A DNA stretch of 64,000 nt from Lutibacter citreus (GCF_003260195.1 NZ_QEIH01000004.1:186001-250000); one strand, 5' to 3'; numbered from the stretch's first letter, positions 17,329 to 27,051 are shown. Notes: generated by a model not told the origin, from the letters alone. Translations and numbers: made by a program.

Positions 17329-18432
17329 TTAATTAACACATTCTAGATTAAAAGTAAATTTACTACCAATATTAGGTTTACTTTCAACTCTAATATCTCC
17401 ATCATTTTCAGTAATAAACTCTTTACAAAGTATTAATCCAAGTCCAGTTCCTCTTTCATTATTAGTCCCTTTGGAAATAAAATTACTTTCAATTTTAAAA
17501 ATTTTGTTTAATTCTTCAAGTGTCATTCCAATTCCTGTATCTTGAATTTCAGTTTCAATAAACTTTTTATTATTTACAACAACTTCTTTTGAAGTTATAA
17601 AAATCCCACCACCATTTGGAGTAAACTTTACTGCATTTGATATTAGGTTTCTTACAACTGTTGAAATCATTTTTTCATCTGCTCTAATTAGCATATTTTC
17701 TTCAAAATCAGCTTTAAATTTAATTTCTTTAGCTAAAGCTTGTGGTACATGCCCTTCTATATTTCTATTTAATAAATTACTTAGATTAAAATTAATCTTT
17801 TCCGATTTTAAATGTCCACTTTTAATTCTTGCCCAACTCATTAAATTCTCAAGTATTTCTAATGAAAATTTAGATGATTCATTTATATACTTAATAAATA
17901 CTTTAACTTTTTCACTATCAAAATCATCAAAATTATCCTTTAATATATTTGAAAACCCTATAATATTTGCAATTGGATTTTTTAAATCATGAGAGATTAT
18001 TGAAAAAAACTTGTCCTTAGTTGCGTTTTCACGTTCCAACTCTTCAGATTGGCTTTTTAATTTGATATGTGTAGAAATACGAACTAGAAGTTCTTCACTA
18101 TTAAATGGTTTAGTTATAAAATCTACACCTCCAACTTTAAAAGCTTTAGTTACACTTTTAGAATCTGTATTTGCTGTTAAAAATATTACAGGAATTTTAC
18201 TGTTTTCAGTATTTTCTTTAATTTTTTTACACGTTTCATAACCATCCATTTCTGGCATTTGAATATCTAAAAGAATTAAATCGGGTTTTGTTTTTTCCAA
18301 AATACTTAATGCAGACTTACCGCTTTTAGCCATTCTAAAATCGTAATTACTACCCATTAATACATTTGCAATTAATTTTAAATTATTTGCGTTATCATCT
18401 ACTATTAAGATTATTTTTTTCGGGACGATCAT
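17329..18432 (-). CDS. Response-regulator/histidine-kinase protein (REC-HisKA-HATPase)
   Basis: 367 residues with no membrane segment. An N-terminal receiver domain (about 6-122) has the phospho-acceptor D56 in LILLDIQMPEMDGYE and K108 in FITKPF. A histidine kinase core follows: HisKA with H148 in FSIISHDLKNPI, an N box (RNLISNAVKFTPNGG), DTGIGMT, and GTGLGLILCKEF for the ATPase. The REC-first order suggests it is phosphorylated by another kinase and then acts as kinase or phosphatase. It lies 13 bases after the large hybrid kinase gene, probably its partner. No DNA-binding output is present. Confidence 0.95.
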   Translation of the reverse strand: MIVPKKIILIVDDNANNLKLIANVLMGSNYDFRMAKSGKSALSILEKTKPDLILLDIQMPEMDGYETCKKIKENTENSKIPVIFLTANTDSKSVTKAFKVGGVDFITKPFNSEELLVRISTHIKLKSQSEELERENATKDKFFSIISHDLKNPIANIIGFSNILKDNFDDFDSEKVKVFIKYINESSKFSLEILENLMSWARIKSGHLKSEKINFNLSNLLNRNIEGHVPQALAKEIKFKADFEENMLIRADEKMISTVVRNLISNAVKFTPNGGGIFITSKEVVVNNKKFIETEIQDTGIGMTLEELNKIFKIESNFISKGTNNERGTGLGLILCKEFITENDGDIRVESKPNIGSKFTFNLECVN

Positions 18433-18445
18433 AATATAATTTTTA

Positions 18446-21400
18446 TTACTGAAACCAATTAATTATTTCTTCAAATTCCATTTCATTTATTGAGTCTTCA
18501 ATAATCTTAAATGATAAATTAGTTTCTTTTTCTAGATTAACCAACAACTCTTGTAAAAACTTAAAATCACCTTGTTCCGCTGCCTTTAATAAATCTAATT
18601 TAAAAGCTTCCGGTACATCTGATGGTTTTGCTGCTACTTTTAATTCTAAATTTTCATTCTTTTTTTGAAAAATAAATTTAACACCTGCTCTATTCTGTAA
18701 TTCTTCAATTAATGAATTAAAAATTACTGGTTTTTTTATAAAGACAGTTGCACCTAATTCCATTATCTCAATTTGTTCAGACTCCATTGCACTGGCGCTT
18801 ATTACAAATATCATTACATCATGATTACCTTTTACATCTAAAATTTGCCTTGTTGCTTCAACACCATTTAAAATTGGCATTACTACATCCATAAAAATAA
18901 TATCGGGTTTCCATTCCTTATATATTTCAACAGCTTCCAATCCATTTTCGGCCATTTTTATATCAAAACCTAATGGACTAAATTTCTTATATAAAATATC
19001 TCTATTTTCAAACCTATCATCAACAATTACAAGTTTTAACCCTTTCATTTCAGGACTTAATGATACTAATTTTAATTCCTCTCTATCTTCTTTTATAATA
19101 GATTCTTTTCCTTTTTTGAATTTAAAATTAAATATGAATTCAGATCCAACTCCAAATTCACTTTTCATTAAAATATCACCATTCATTAAATTTGCAATTT
19201 TTTTACAAATTGCTAATCCTAACCCAGTTCCTCCTGAAACAGAATTCCCTTTTTGAGCCTGCTCAAATGGTTTAAATATTCTGCTCTGCTCTTCTTTTAG
19301 AATACCACAACCAGTATCCTTCACCTTCACTTCAAGCATATTTTGTTTGTTAATTTCAATTGAAACTTTTATGCTACCTTTTGATGTGAATTTTAATGAA
19401 TTTCCTATTAAATTAATTATAACTTGTTTAATTTTAGCCTCATCACCTTCAATGGCTTTTGGGACTTCTTTTCCAATTACAAATGATAAGTCTATATTTT
19501 TTTGTTGTGCACTAATTTTAAAAAGTTGCTCAACTTCTTTTAATAATTCAATAAAATTAAAATCTAAAAAGGTTAAAGTTAACCTACCAGCTTCTATTTT
19601 AGACATATCTAAAATATCATTAATTAATATTAGTAAATGTTCTCCACTTTTATTAATTGTTTTTAGATTATTTTGTTGATTTTTAGTTAAATTATCATCT
19701 TCTTGAAGTAACTGAGAATAACCAAGAATCGCGTTCATTGGTGTTCTAATTTCGTGACTCATATTAGACAAGAAAGTAGACTTTGAAAGGTTAGCTGAAA
19801 TTGCTTCTTCCGTTGCTTTTTTTAACTTAATTTCATTTTCAATTCGCTCAGTTATATCTTCAGAAGTACCAACAACCCCAATAACCTCATTATTTTCATC
19901 AAAAAAAGGTAATTTACTTGTTGTAACCCATCTTTTTTTTCCATTTATAATAAAAGTTTCTTGATAATTTAAATTAGGCTTACCACTTAACATAGTAACT
20001 ACATCATCAGCTCTAAATTTTTCAGCATCTTTTCTATTAGTAAAATCAAAATCTGACTTTCCTATTATTTCATCTTCATTTTTAAGTGAATTTTCTTTTA
20101 AAAAGGCTGTATTACAACCTAAAAATTTTGATTCTCTATTTTTCCAAAATACCTTTACGGGAATATTATCAAGCACATTTCTCAACACTTCTTTAGAAAG
20201 TGTAGCTTCATAAGTCACTTTTTTTAATTTTTCTTCGGTTTTCTTTTGTAAGGTAATTTCCTCTTTAACCGCCATATAATTTGTAATAACACCTTCAGCA
20301 TTTTTAATTGGGGTAATAGAGGCTCGCTCCCAATAAAGTCTACCACTTTTAGATTTATTTTGAAATTCACCCAACCACTCTTTTCCAGAAGAAATTAGCT
20401 CCCACATATTGCAAAAATATGCTTTATCTTGATTTCCAGAATTTAAAATTCGAGGATTAATACCTAAAGCCTCTTCTTTTGTGTAGCCACTGGTTTCGGT
20501 AAATTTTGCGTTTACATACTCTATTTCGCCTTTTGTATTTGTAATAACAATTGTATTTGCACTTTGTTCAACAGCTAAGGAAAATTTTCTAAGTTCAAAT
20601 CTTTTTCTACTTCTTAATATTGCAGAACTAATATAAGATGACACAAACTCAAGTAAATCTAAATCCTGTTGTCCATATGCGTTTAAATCGGTGTAGCTTT
20701 GAATTACTATTGCCCCTATTACTTTAGAGTCAATTATTAATGGAGCTCCCATCCAAACTTTTGGAAAAACCCCAAGTAATTCGATTTTTCCTGTATCTAT
20801 TAGTTCTCTGTATCTCTCGGATTGAACTAATAAGGGTACTTTCCCTTTCATTAAATAACCTGTCATTGATTTTCCTACAGGAAATTCTCTTTCAGATACT
20901 TCCCCTCTTATAAAAGGGATATTAATAGTTTCCTTTTCTTCATTATAAAAAGCAATATAGGCGTTAGAAACATCTAACAAACCTGACAATTGTTCAAGTA
21001 TAAACTTATTATACTCCTCAAAACTATTAATTTCGTAACCTTGTTGTGATATTTTAAGTAATACCTTTTGAATATCTATTGCTCTTTTAAAATCCGTTAC
21101 ATTTCTAATAATACCTTCGTAATAAAGAAAGTTCCCGAAATCATCATAAATTTTTTCTCCAAAGTCTTTAATCCAAATTTTTGAACCATCCTTTTTACTA
21201 ATTTGGTGCATCTCTTTGCTATCACCCTCTATTTTTTCAATAGCACCATTTTCTTTTGCGGTATTCAAACACAATTGCTTCATTCCAATTGCCCCCATCA
21301 ATTCTTCTTTTGATGAATAACCTAACAATGTTACCAGAGCTCTATTTACATCTATAAATTTACCTTCCGGGGTACTTTTATAAATTCCATCTAAAGAATT

Positions 21401-21526
21401 ATTAAAAAGATTATCATACTTTCTATCATCATGTTTTAAAGAATAAATAATTTTCTCTTGTTTTTTAACAAGAGATATTAATTCTTCTTTAGATAAACTT
21501 TCTTCAATTTTATTTTCAATTCCCAT
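18446..21526 (-). CDS. Hybrid sensor histidine kinase (PAS-GAF-PAS-PAS-HisKA-HATPase-REC)
   Basis: 1026 residues from the ATG at 21526; a longer frame starts at 21547 but adds only MVFIYLV. Using the longer numbering: PAS at about 40-155, GAF at 160-315, PAS at 320-435, PAS at 455-570, HisKA with H598 in SHEIRTPMNAILGYS, HATPase with NLIGNSLKFTSKG, DTGCGI and GTGLGLAICKKI, then a receiver with D887 in IIFMDVVMP. About 75 C-terminal residues after the receiver are helical and lack a recognisable Hpt histidine. No membrane helix is seen, so it senses cytoplasmic signals. It heads the operon with the REC-kinase gene. Confidence 0.95.
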   Translation of the reverse strand: MGIENKIEESLSKEELISLVKKQEKIIYSLKHDDRKYDNLFNNSLDGIYKSTPEGKFIDVNRALVTLLGYSSKEELMGAIGMKQLCLNTAKENGAIEKIEGDSKEMHQISKKDGSKIWIKDFGEKIYDDFGNFLYYEGIIRNVTDFKRAIDIQKVLLKISQQGYEINSFEEYNKFILEQLSGLLDVSNAYIAFYNEEKETINIPFIRGEVSEREFPVGKSMTGYLMKGKVPLLVQSERYRELIDTGKIELLGVFPKVWMGAPLIIDSKVIGAIVIQSYTDLNAYGQQDLDLLEFVSSYISSAILRSRKRFELRKFSLAVEQSANTIVITNTKGEIEYVNAKFTETSGYTKEEALGINPRILNSGNQDKAYFCNMWELISSGKEWLGEFQNKSKSGRLYWERASITPIKNAEGVITNYMAVKEEITLQKKTEEKLKKVTYEATLSKEVLRNVLDNIPVKVFWKNRESKFLGCNTAFLKENSLKNEDEIIGKSDFDFTNRKDAEKFRADDVVTMLSGKPNLNYQETFIINGKKRWVTTSKLPFFDENNEVIGVVGTSEDITERIENEIKLKKATEEAISANLSKSTFLSNMSHEIRTPMNAILGYSQLLQEDDNLTKNQQNNLKTINKSGEHLLILINDILDMSKIEAGRLTLTFLDFNFIELLKEVEQLFKISAQQKNIDLSFVIGKEVPKAIEGDEAKIKQVIINLIGNSLKFTSKGSIKVSIEINKQNMLEVKVKDTGCGILKEEQSRIFKPFEQAQKGNSVSGGTGLGLAICKKIANLMNGDILMKSEFGVGSEFIFNFKFKKGKESIIKEDREELKLVSLSPEMKGLKLVIVDDRFENRDILYKKFSPLGFDIKMAENGLEAVEIYKEWKPDIIFMDVVMPILNGVEATRQILDVKGNHDVMIFVISASAMESEQIEIMELGATVFIKKPVIFNSLIEELQNRAGVKFIFQKKNENLELKVAAKPSDVPEAFKLDLLKAAEQGDFKFLQELLVNLEKETNLSFKIIEDSINEMEFEEIINWFQ

Positions 21527-21600
21527 CACCAAATAAATAAAGACCAATACTGAACAACCATTTATTTAGCCACTCTAACCATTTAAGCCTATTTAGGCGC

Positions 21601-21608
21601 CAAATATA
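21601..21608 (-). promoter_or_regulatory. Flavobacterial -7 box (TATATTTG) for the hybrid kinase operon
   Basis: The minus strand reads TATATTTG, an exact TAnnTTTG match, 75 bases before the kinase ATG at 21526. No TTTG at the ideal 19-21 base spacing was found. Confidence 0.5.
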
Positions 21609-21715
21609 CAACATTTCAAACTATTACTACTATTTGTAAAAATTAAAGAATAAAATCATCTCATCTTTACATACTTCTATTTTGTTAAAAAAATGTTAAT
21701 TTACAGTACTATGTC

Positions 21716-21747
21716 TTGCATACTACTATCTTTTATATATATATTTG
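21716..21747 (+). promoter_or_regulatory. Promoter TTG-N21-TATATTTG for the DUF4870-PadR-PspC operon
   Basis: TTG at 21716-21718 and TATATTTG at 21740-21747 match the Bacteroidota consensus in both sequence and spacing. The start of transcription would fall about 21754, which rules out the in-frame TTG at 21745 as a start codon and supports ATG 21775. Confidence 0.7.
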
Positions 21748-21774
21748 CATAAGAAACTAATAAAAACACCAATT

Positions 21775-22146
21775 ATGATAACCCAAAACGATAAAAACTA
21801 CAGTACATTAACACATTTAAGCGGTTTTGCTGGTTGGTTTATTCCATTCGGTAATATATTGGCTCCGCTTGTTTTATGGTCAGCTAAAAAAAATGAAAGC
21901 TCTTATATAGATGCTCATGGAAAATCTGCTGTAAACTTTCAATTAAGTTTAATTGTTTATGGATTTTTATTAGCATTGTTAATTGTACCAGTTGCTATTT
22001 TAACCTTAGGCCTAGGCTTAATAGCAATTCTTTTAGGAATCATACCAGCATTAATTTTAAAAGTAATTTTAATAATTACAGCTAGTATAAAAGCAAATAA
22101 TGGAGAAGAATATCAATACCCTTTCACCATAGATTTTATAAAATAG
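21775..22146 (+). CDS. DUF4870 domain membrane protein
   Basis: 123 residues. The family opening is clear (YSTLTHLSGFAGWFIPFGN), then LAPLVLWSAKKNESSYIDAHGKSAVNFQ, followed by two long hydrophobic helices and the C-terminal NNGEEYQYPFTIDF. DUF4870 proteins are small inner-membrane proteins of unknown biochemical role, often near envelope-stress genes. The start at ATG 21775 is chosen because the promoter box covers the upstream TTG. It precedes a PadR-PspC operon by 32 bases and is probably co-transcribed with it. Confidence 0.9.
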   Translation: MITQNDKNYSTLTHLSGFAGWFIPFGNILAPLVLWSAKKNESSYIDAHGKSAVNFQLSLIVYGFLLALLIVPVAILTLGLGLIAILLGIIPALILKVILIITASIKANNGEEYQYPFTIDFIK

Positions 22147-22178
22147 CAATTAGCTTTTAATTTAATAAATCTTAACAA

Positions 22179-22520
22179 ATGAAGATAGAAAACACAAAAG
22201 CACAAATGAGAAAAGGAGTTTTAGAATTTTGCATTCTATCCATATTACAGCATGGAGATGCTTATACTTCTGAAATACTTTCTCAGCTAAAAGACGCAAA
22301 ATTATTGGTGGTAGAAGGCACTATTTATCCTTTATTAACTAGGTTAAAAAATGCCGGTTTACTCAGTTACAGATGGGAAGAATCAACATCTGGACCACCA
22401 AGAAAATATTACGCCTTAACTGAAACAGGAAAATTATTTTTAAAAGAATTAAACACAACTTGGAGTGCACTTGTTGAAGCTGTAGACTTAGTAACTTCAA
22501 AAAAACCAACTGAAAAATGA
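22179..22520 (+). CDS. PadR-family transcriptional regulator
   Basis: 113 residues. PadR features are present: FCILSILQHGDAYTSEIL for the recognition helices, EGTIYPLLTRLKNAGLL as the core winged-helix signature, PPRKYYALTETGK for the wing, and a C-terminal dimerisation helix. It overlaps the next gene (PspC) by 4 bases (ATGA), so expression is coupled. In Bacteroidota PadR-PspC pairs of this type probably self-regulate and control the envelope operon; the inducer is unknown. Confidence 0.94.
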   Translation: MKIENTKAQMRKGVLEFCILSILQHGDAYTSEILSQLKDAKLLVVEGTIYPLLTRLKNAGLLSYRWEESTSGPPRKYYALTETGKLFLKELNTTWSALVEAVDLVTSKKPTEK

Positions 22521-24268
22521 ACAAAACAATAAATATAAATTTAGGAGGTATCTTCTTTCATATTGATGAAATCGCTTATCAAAAACTGAAACGTTATTTA
22601 GATGCCATAAGAAGATCTTTAAGTGACGATCCGCAAGGAAGAGATGAAATTTTAAATGATATTGAACATAGAATTGGTGAATTACTTTCAGAAAGAGTTA
22701 AAGATACTCGGCAGGTTATTAATGAAAACGACATTGACCAAGTAACCAAAATAATGGGAAAACCAGAAGATTATTTGGTAGATGAAGAAATTTTTGAAGA
22801 TCAACCAAAATATCGCTCTAAAACACCAACAAAAAAACTATTTAGAGATAGTGAGGATAAATTTCTTGGAGGTGTTTGTTCAGGTTTAGGGCATTATTTT
22901 GGAATAGACTCTATTTGGATGCGTATTATTTGGATTGTGCTAACTTTTCCTTCTGGTGGAGCAACAATACTTATTTACATATTACTATGGATTTTACTTC
23001 CTCAAGCCAATTCAACTGCAGAAAAACTACAAATGAAAGGTGAGCCAGTAAATATTAGTAACATTGAAAAAAAAATTAGAGAGGAATTTAACGAAGTTTC
23101 TTCACGCGTAAAAGATGGTGTAAATGACGTATCAGAAAAAATGAAAAATTCTGAGTTTAAAAAAAAAGTAAATAGCAATTCAAAATCTGGATTTGAAGAA
23201 ATTATAGACACTTTAGGTACTATTTTAATTACACTATTTAAAGTTTTTGGAAAACTAATTGGAGCATTACTAATTTTTATTGCTGCAGCAACACTAATAG
23301 GACTAATTATTGGAGCATTTTCTTTAGGAAGTTTTGAAATACTAGGTTTTGGTGAAGAATTTGTACACTATCCAAACTTCTTTTTAAATTCTGTTTTACC
23401 ACATTGGTTACTTGCAATATTTGTTTTTATAGCTATAGGAATTCCTTTTGTAATATTATTTATACTAGGGTTAAAAATATTAACTAGTAACACCAAATCT
23501 ATAAGTTCAACCACAAAACTCTCTTTATTAGGTGTTTGGATAATTTCAATTTTAGGTTTAGGATTTGCTGGTATTAATTTTGCAGCTCAAAATTCTTCTA
23601 ATGGAGTTTTTAAACATACCGAAGAACTTCCATTTGTTACTAACGATACTCTAAGAGTTAAAATGATTGATGATGAAAACTTATCTAATAATGATGAACT
23701 CAGAAGACGTCATGATTTTGAAACAGTATATGACAATAATGTTAAGAAATTATACTCCTCAAGTATTAATGTAGATATAAAATCTACTGATAAACCTAAT
23801 GCGTTTGTAAAAATTAGAAAAGAATCTTCTGGTAAAACCAGATTAACAGCAAACAATGATGCTGAGTCTATTGAATATGAATTTAATCTATCAAATAAAG
23901 ATTTACTTTTAAATGGATATTTTCTTTCTGATTTTAAAAATTTAGTTAAAGAACAAGAAATTGATATTACAATTTATTTACCAATAAATACAGTAATTTA
24001 TTTAGATAAATCTACAAGAACATTTTTAGATGATGTTGATAATATACAAGATGTTCATGATAATGATATGCCTAAAAATCATTTTAAAATGACTGAAGAC
24101 GGGTTGGAATGTTTAGACTGTGATCCAACTATTATAAGCGATAAGTATAAAAAGAAAAAAGATAATTTTAAACTTAATATTGATAGAAACGGAGTTGAAA
24201 TTAAAGTTAATGATGGTGAAAACAATGCTGAAATTAAAATTGATGAAAATGGAATGAAAATTCAATAA
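22517..24268 (+). CDS. PspC domain membrane protein with long C-terminal region
   Basis: 583 residues. Residues 1-85 are a soluble helical region with a SLSDDPQGRDEILNDIEHRI segment resembling HAAS-type domains. A PspC domain follows at about 105-165: KLFRDSEDKFLGGVCSGLGHYF, then a hydrophobic helix ending LLWILLPQ. Several more membrane segments occur at about 235-270, 290-320 and 340-360. The final 200 residues are polar, beta-rich and Asn/Asp/Lys-rich, likely periplasmic. PspC proteins sense or respond to membrane stress. Start and the 4-base overlap with padR indicate translational coupling. Confidence 0.9.
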   Translation: MNKTININLGGIFFHIDEIAYQKLKRYLDAIRRSLSDDPQGRDEILNDIEHRIGELLSERVKDTRQVINENDIDQVTKIMGKPEDYLVDEEIFEDQPKYRSKTPTKKLFRDSEDKFLGGVCSGLGHYFGIDSIWMRIIWIVLTFPSGGATILIYILLWILLPQANSTAEKLQMKGEPVNISNIEKKIREEFNEVSSRVKDGVNDVSEKMKNSEFKKKVNSNSKSGFEEIIDTLGTILITLFKVFGKLIGALLIFIAAATLIGLIIGAFSLGSFEILGFGEEFVHYPNFFLNSVLPHWLLAIFVFIAIGIPFVILFILGLKILTSNTKSISSTTKLSLLGVWIISILGLGFAGINFAAQNSSNGVFKHTEELPFVTNDTLRVKMIDDENLSNNDELRRRHDFETVYDNNVKKLYSSSINVDIKSTDKPNAFVKIRKESSGKTRLTANNDAESIEYEFNLSNKDLLLNGYFLSDFKNLVKEQEIDITIYLPINTVIYLDKSTRTFLDDVDNIQDVHDNDMPKNHFKMTEDGLECLDCDPTIISDKYKKKKDNFKLNIDRNGVEIKVNDGENNAEIKIDENGMKIQ

Positions 24269-24362
24269 TCACAATTCAGAAGGAAATAATAACAGTTCGT
24301 CCTATTTATTTATAAAATCAAATCATATCAATTTAAATTTGAATAAACAAAATCATCTAACT

Positions 24363-25076
24363 ATGAAAGCATTAACTAAATTAACGGCAATCGCTATTTT
24401 ATTAATAACAACTACATCTTGTTTTATTGATGGTATTAAAGGAAATAGAAATGTTGTATCTGAAGACAGATCAATCAGTTCAAATTTTGATCAAATAAAA
24501 GTAGAACAAGGAATTCAGTTATTTATTACGCAAGACAATTTAACCGAATTAAAAGTTGAAGCTGATGAAAATATTATTGATTTATTAAAAACTGAAGTTG
24601 AGGGTAATGAACTAAAAATATATTTTGAAAAGAATATATATAGAGCTAAATCAAGAAATGTATATTTAAGTACTAAAGATATTTCAAAAATTAGAGCTTC
24701 TAGTGGTTCTTCAGTAAAATCAGAAAATACTATTCAAGTAAATTCTTTAGAATTAGATGCAAGCAGCGGCAGTTCAATAAAAATACAAACAAATGCAAAC
24801 AAAATTTCTTCAGAATCATCAAGCGGCGCTCACATAAATGTTTTAGGAAAATCAAAATCTCTTTATTGCACTGCAAGTAGTGGAAGTTCTATAAATGCTA
24901 ATAAATTAAAAACAACAGACGCTACAGCTAAAGCAAGTAGTGGAGCAAACATAAAGGTTTACGTAACAAAAAAATTAACCGCTAGAGCCAGTAGTGGCGG
25001 GGATATTGATTATAAAGGAAACCCTAAAAATGTTAATAAAGATACCTCTTCAGGAGGTAGTGTATCAAGAAGCTAA
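24363..25076 (+). CDS. DUF2807 (head GIN domain) lipoprotein
   Basis: 237 residues from the ATG at 24363; an in-frame TTG at 24339 lies upstream but is not needed. A lipobox (TTTSC) follows a short signal. DUF2807 adopts a right-handed beta-helix, visible here as repeated Ser/Gly-rich turns: ASSGSSVKS, DASSGSSIK, ESSSGAHIN, ASSGSSINA, ASSGANIK, ASSGGDID and SSGGSVS, roughly every 18-22 residues. Such proteins are surface or periplasmic and have no assigned enzyme activity. It lies downstream of the PadR-PspC pair, a common flavobacterial grouping, and is followed by a terminator. Confidence 0.9.
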   Translation: MKALTKLTAIAILLITTTSCFIDGIKGNRNVVSEDRSISSNFDQIKVEQGIQLFITQDNLTELKVEADENIIDLLKTEVEGNELKIYFEKNIYRAKSRNVYLSTKDISKIRASSGSSVKSENTIQVNSLELDASSGSSIKIQTNANKISSESSSGAHINVLGKSKSLYCTASSGSSINANKLKTTDATAKASSGANIKVYVTKKLTARASSGGDIDYKGNPKNVNKDTSSGGSVSRS

Positions 25077-25100
25077 TTCCAATTTATATATTAAATTGTT

Positions 25101-25135
25101 AAAGTCAGTTCTTTTTTTAGAGCTGGCTTTTTTTT
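25101..25135 (+). terminator. Intrinsic terminator after the DUF2807 gene
   Basis: The stem AAGTCAGTTCT / AGAGCTGGCTT pairs with some G-U pairs and is followed by a T run, 24 bases after the stop codon. Confidence 0.8.
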
Positions 25136-25243
25136 ATATTAGGTTCAAATTTTTCATTAAATGTTGACAACTATCAGTATTATTAGCAATTAGTTACCTA
25201 TTTTTGCAATCACTAATAAATATAAATTAAAAATATATAAATT

Positions 25244-27049
25244 ATGTCCAACAAAAATAATTCTCATACTTTTCACATACCAGTTATGGGATTGTCTTTT
25301 ACATTAGATAGTCCAATTAAGGTTGCTAAGTATGGTATTTCTTCTGTTGTTTCAATTGTTGATGATGTTATTATTGAAAAAATGAATGAGTATTACTCAT
25401 CTAAATTTGAGCTGCCATTTAAAGCTATTTCAAACAAAGCTGATGATTACAGAGCAAAAAGAATAACATCTTATTTAAACACGGTAGATACTATTGTAAA
25501 ACAAAAATTTGAAAACCTTAAAAAAAGTTTTGAAGATAAAAGTAGTGAGTTTGAAAAATACATGGAAATGCTTCCTGATTTTTCTGAACTTAAACAAAAT
25601 TTTACTCATACTTTTCAGAACAATAAAATTAAGGAAGAAGTTCATCAATGGATTGAGAGCAACCTAAAACCTGGTAGTATTGATGTTAACATCATGACCA
25701 AGCTTGATAAAGCTAATTTTAAAGGAAAAGAAAAACTTTCTTCAGAATATAATGATGCACATGCTGCATTAAGAGGTTTTGCTAATAGTAATTTAGAATC
25801 CTCTATTATACTATCTGCAGGAATGAACCCTAGATTATATAGCTATTTTGAAAAATTTGAAGATTTTTTTCCAAATGAAGATGGCTACTTAAGAAAGAAA
25901 ATAATTCTAAAAGTTAGTGATTATAGATCTGCAATAATTCAGGGTAAATTTTTAGCAAAAAAAGGTTTATGGGTTTCTGAATACAGAATTGAATCTGGGT
26001 TAAATTGTGGAGGCCATGCTTTTGCTTCTGATGGATATTTAATAGGTCCTATTCTAGAAGAATTTAAAAACAATAAAGAAACATTAAAAAAAGATGTTTT
26101 CGATATTCTTAAAAATGCATTAGAAAAATCAGAAAAATCAATTCCTAAGGATTTAGATTTAAATATTACCGTTCAAGGTGGAGTAGGTAATTGGAAAGAG
26201 CATTCTTTTTTAATGGATAATTACAAGGTAGATTCTATAGGCTGGGGAACCCCATTTTTATTAGTTCCCGAAGCTACTACAGTTGAACCTGATACACTTC
26301 AAACATTAATTAAAGCTAAAGAAAAAGATTTATTTTTAAGTAATGTTTCTCCATTAGGGGTTCCTTTTAATAGCTTAAAAGGTAGTTCTAATGACAATAT
26401 TAGAAATGCAAAAATTAAAGCAGGTAAACCAGGAAGTCCTTGTCCTAAAAAATTCTTAGCATTAAGTCTTGATGAAAAAGGAATGCCAATTTGTACTGCT
26501 TCTAAAAAAATGCAAACTCAAAGAATTGAAGAGTTAAAAGAAGAAAACCTAGACGAGGAAAGCTTTAATAAAAAATATAAACTAATTACAGATAAAACTT
26601 GTTTATGTGAAGGATTATCAAACTCTTCCTTAATTGCTTATGGTATTGAAAGAAAAGGTGAAGATCAAGGAGTTGCAATTTGTCCCGGACCAAATATGGC
26701 TTATTATACCAAAGAAGTATCTTTAAAAGAAATGGTTGGGCATATTTATGGTAAAAACAATGTTATTGAGGTAGACAACAGACCTCATATGTTTATTAAA
26801 GAGCTTTCTATGTATATAGATTATTTTTCAAATAAAGTAGATGAATTTAAAGATACACTTACTTTTAAAAATGAAAAATACTTAAAGACATTTAAAAGTA
26901 ATTTAAATGATGGAATTGCTTATTACGAAGAAATGTTTTCAAGCACAAAAAATTATTTTGAAGTTACAAATTCTACTTTAAATACAGAATTAGAAAAACT
27001 AAAGAACGATTTGCTAAATATTCAAATACCTATATTTGAAAAAGCTTAA
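25244..27049 (+). CDS. Unknown cytoplasmic protein with conserved-looking Cys/Gly motifs
   Basis: 601 residues without signal peptide or membrane segment. I cannot assign a family with confidence. The first 200 residues are mostly helical and charged. Residues 240-345 contain ESGLNCGGHAFASDGY (Cys255), QGGVGNWKEH and GWGTPFLLVPEATT, which resembles the FMN-binding half of a TIM-barrel such as nitronate monooxygenase. Later are GSPCPKK (Cys400), PICTAS (Cys417), KTCLCEGL (Cys453, Cys455) and AICPGPNM (Cys480), which could hold a metal or a redox centre. The C-terminal 90 residues are helical. The gene is monocistronic with its own strong terminator. The TIM-barrel idea is speculative. Confidence 0.6.
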   Translation: MSNKNNSHTFHIPVMGLSFTLDSPIKVAKYGISSVVSIVDDVIIEKMNEYYSSKFELPFKAISNKADDYRAKRITSYLNTVDTIVKQKFENLKKSFEDKSSEFEKYMEMLPDFSELKQNFTHTFQNNKIKEEVHQWIESNLKPGSIDVNIMTKLDKANFKGKEKLSSEYNDAHAALRGFANSNLESSIILSAGMNPRLYSYFEKFEDFFPNEDGYLRKKIILKVSDYRSAIIQGKFLAKKGLWVSEYRIESGLNCGGHAFASDGYLIGPILEEFKNNKETLKKDVFDILKNALEKSEKSIPKDLDLNITVQGGVGNWKEHSFLMDNYKVDSIGWGTPFLLVPEATTVEPDTLQTLIKAKEKDLFLSNVSPLGVPFNSLKGSSNDNIRNAKIKAGKPGSPCPKKFLALSLDEKGMPICTASKKMQTQRIEELKEENLDEESFNKKYKLITDKTCLCEGLSNSSLIAYGIERKGEDQGVAICPGPNMAYYTKEVSLKEMVGHIYGKNNVIEVDNRPHMFIKELSMYIDYFSNKVDEFKDTLTFKNEKYLKTFKSNLNDGIAYYEEMFSSTKNYFEVTNSTLNTELEKLKNDLLNIQIPIFEKA

Positions 27050-27051
27050 AT

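Noticed and set aside
21745-21774. TTG start for the DUF4870 gene
   Set aside because: It overlaps the promoter -7 box, and the family N-terminus begins at ATG 21775.
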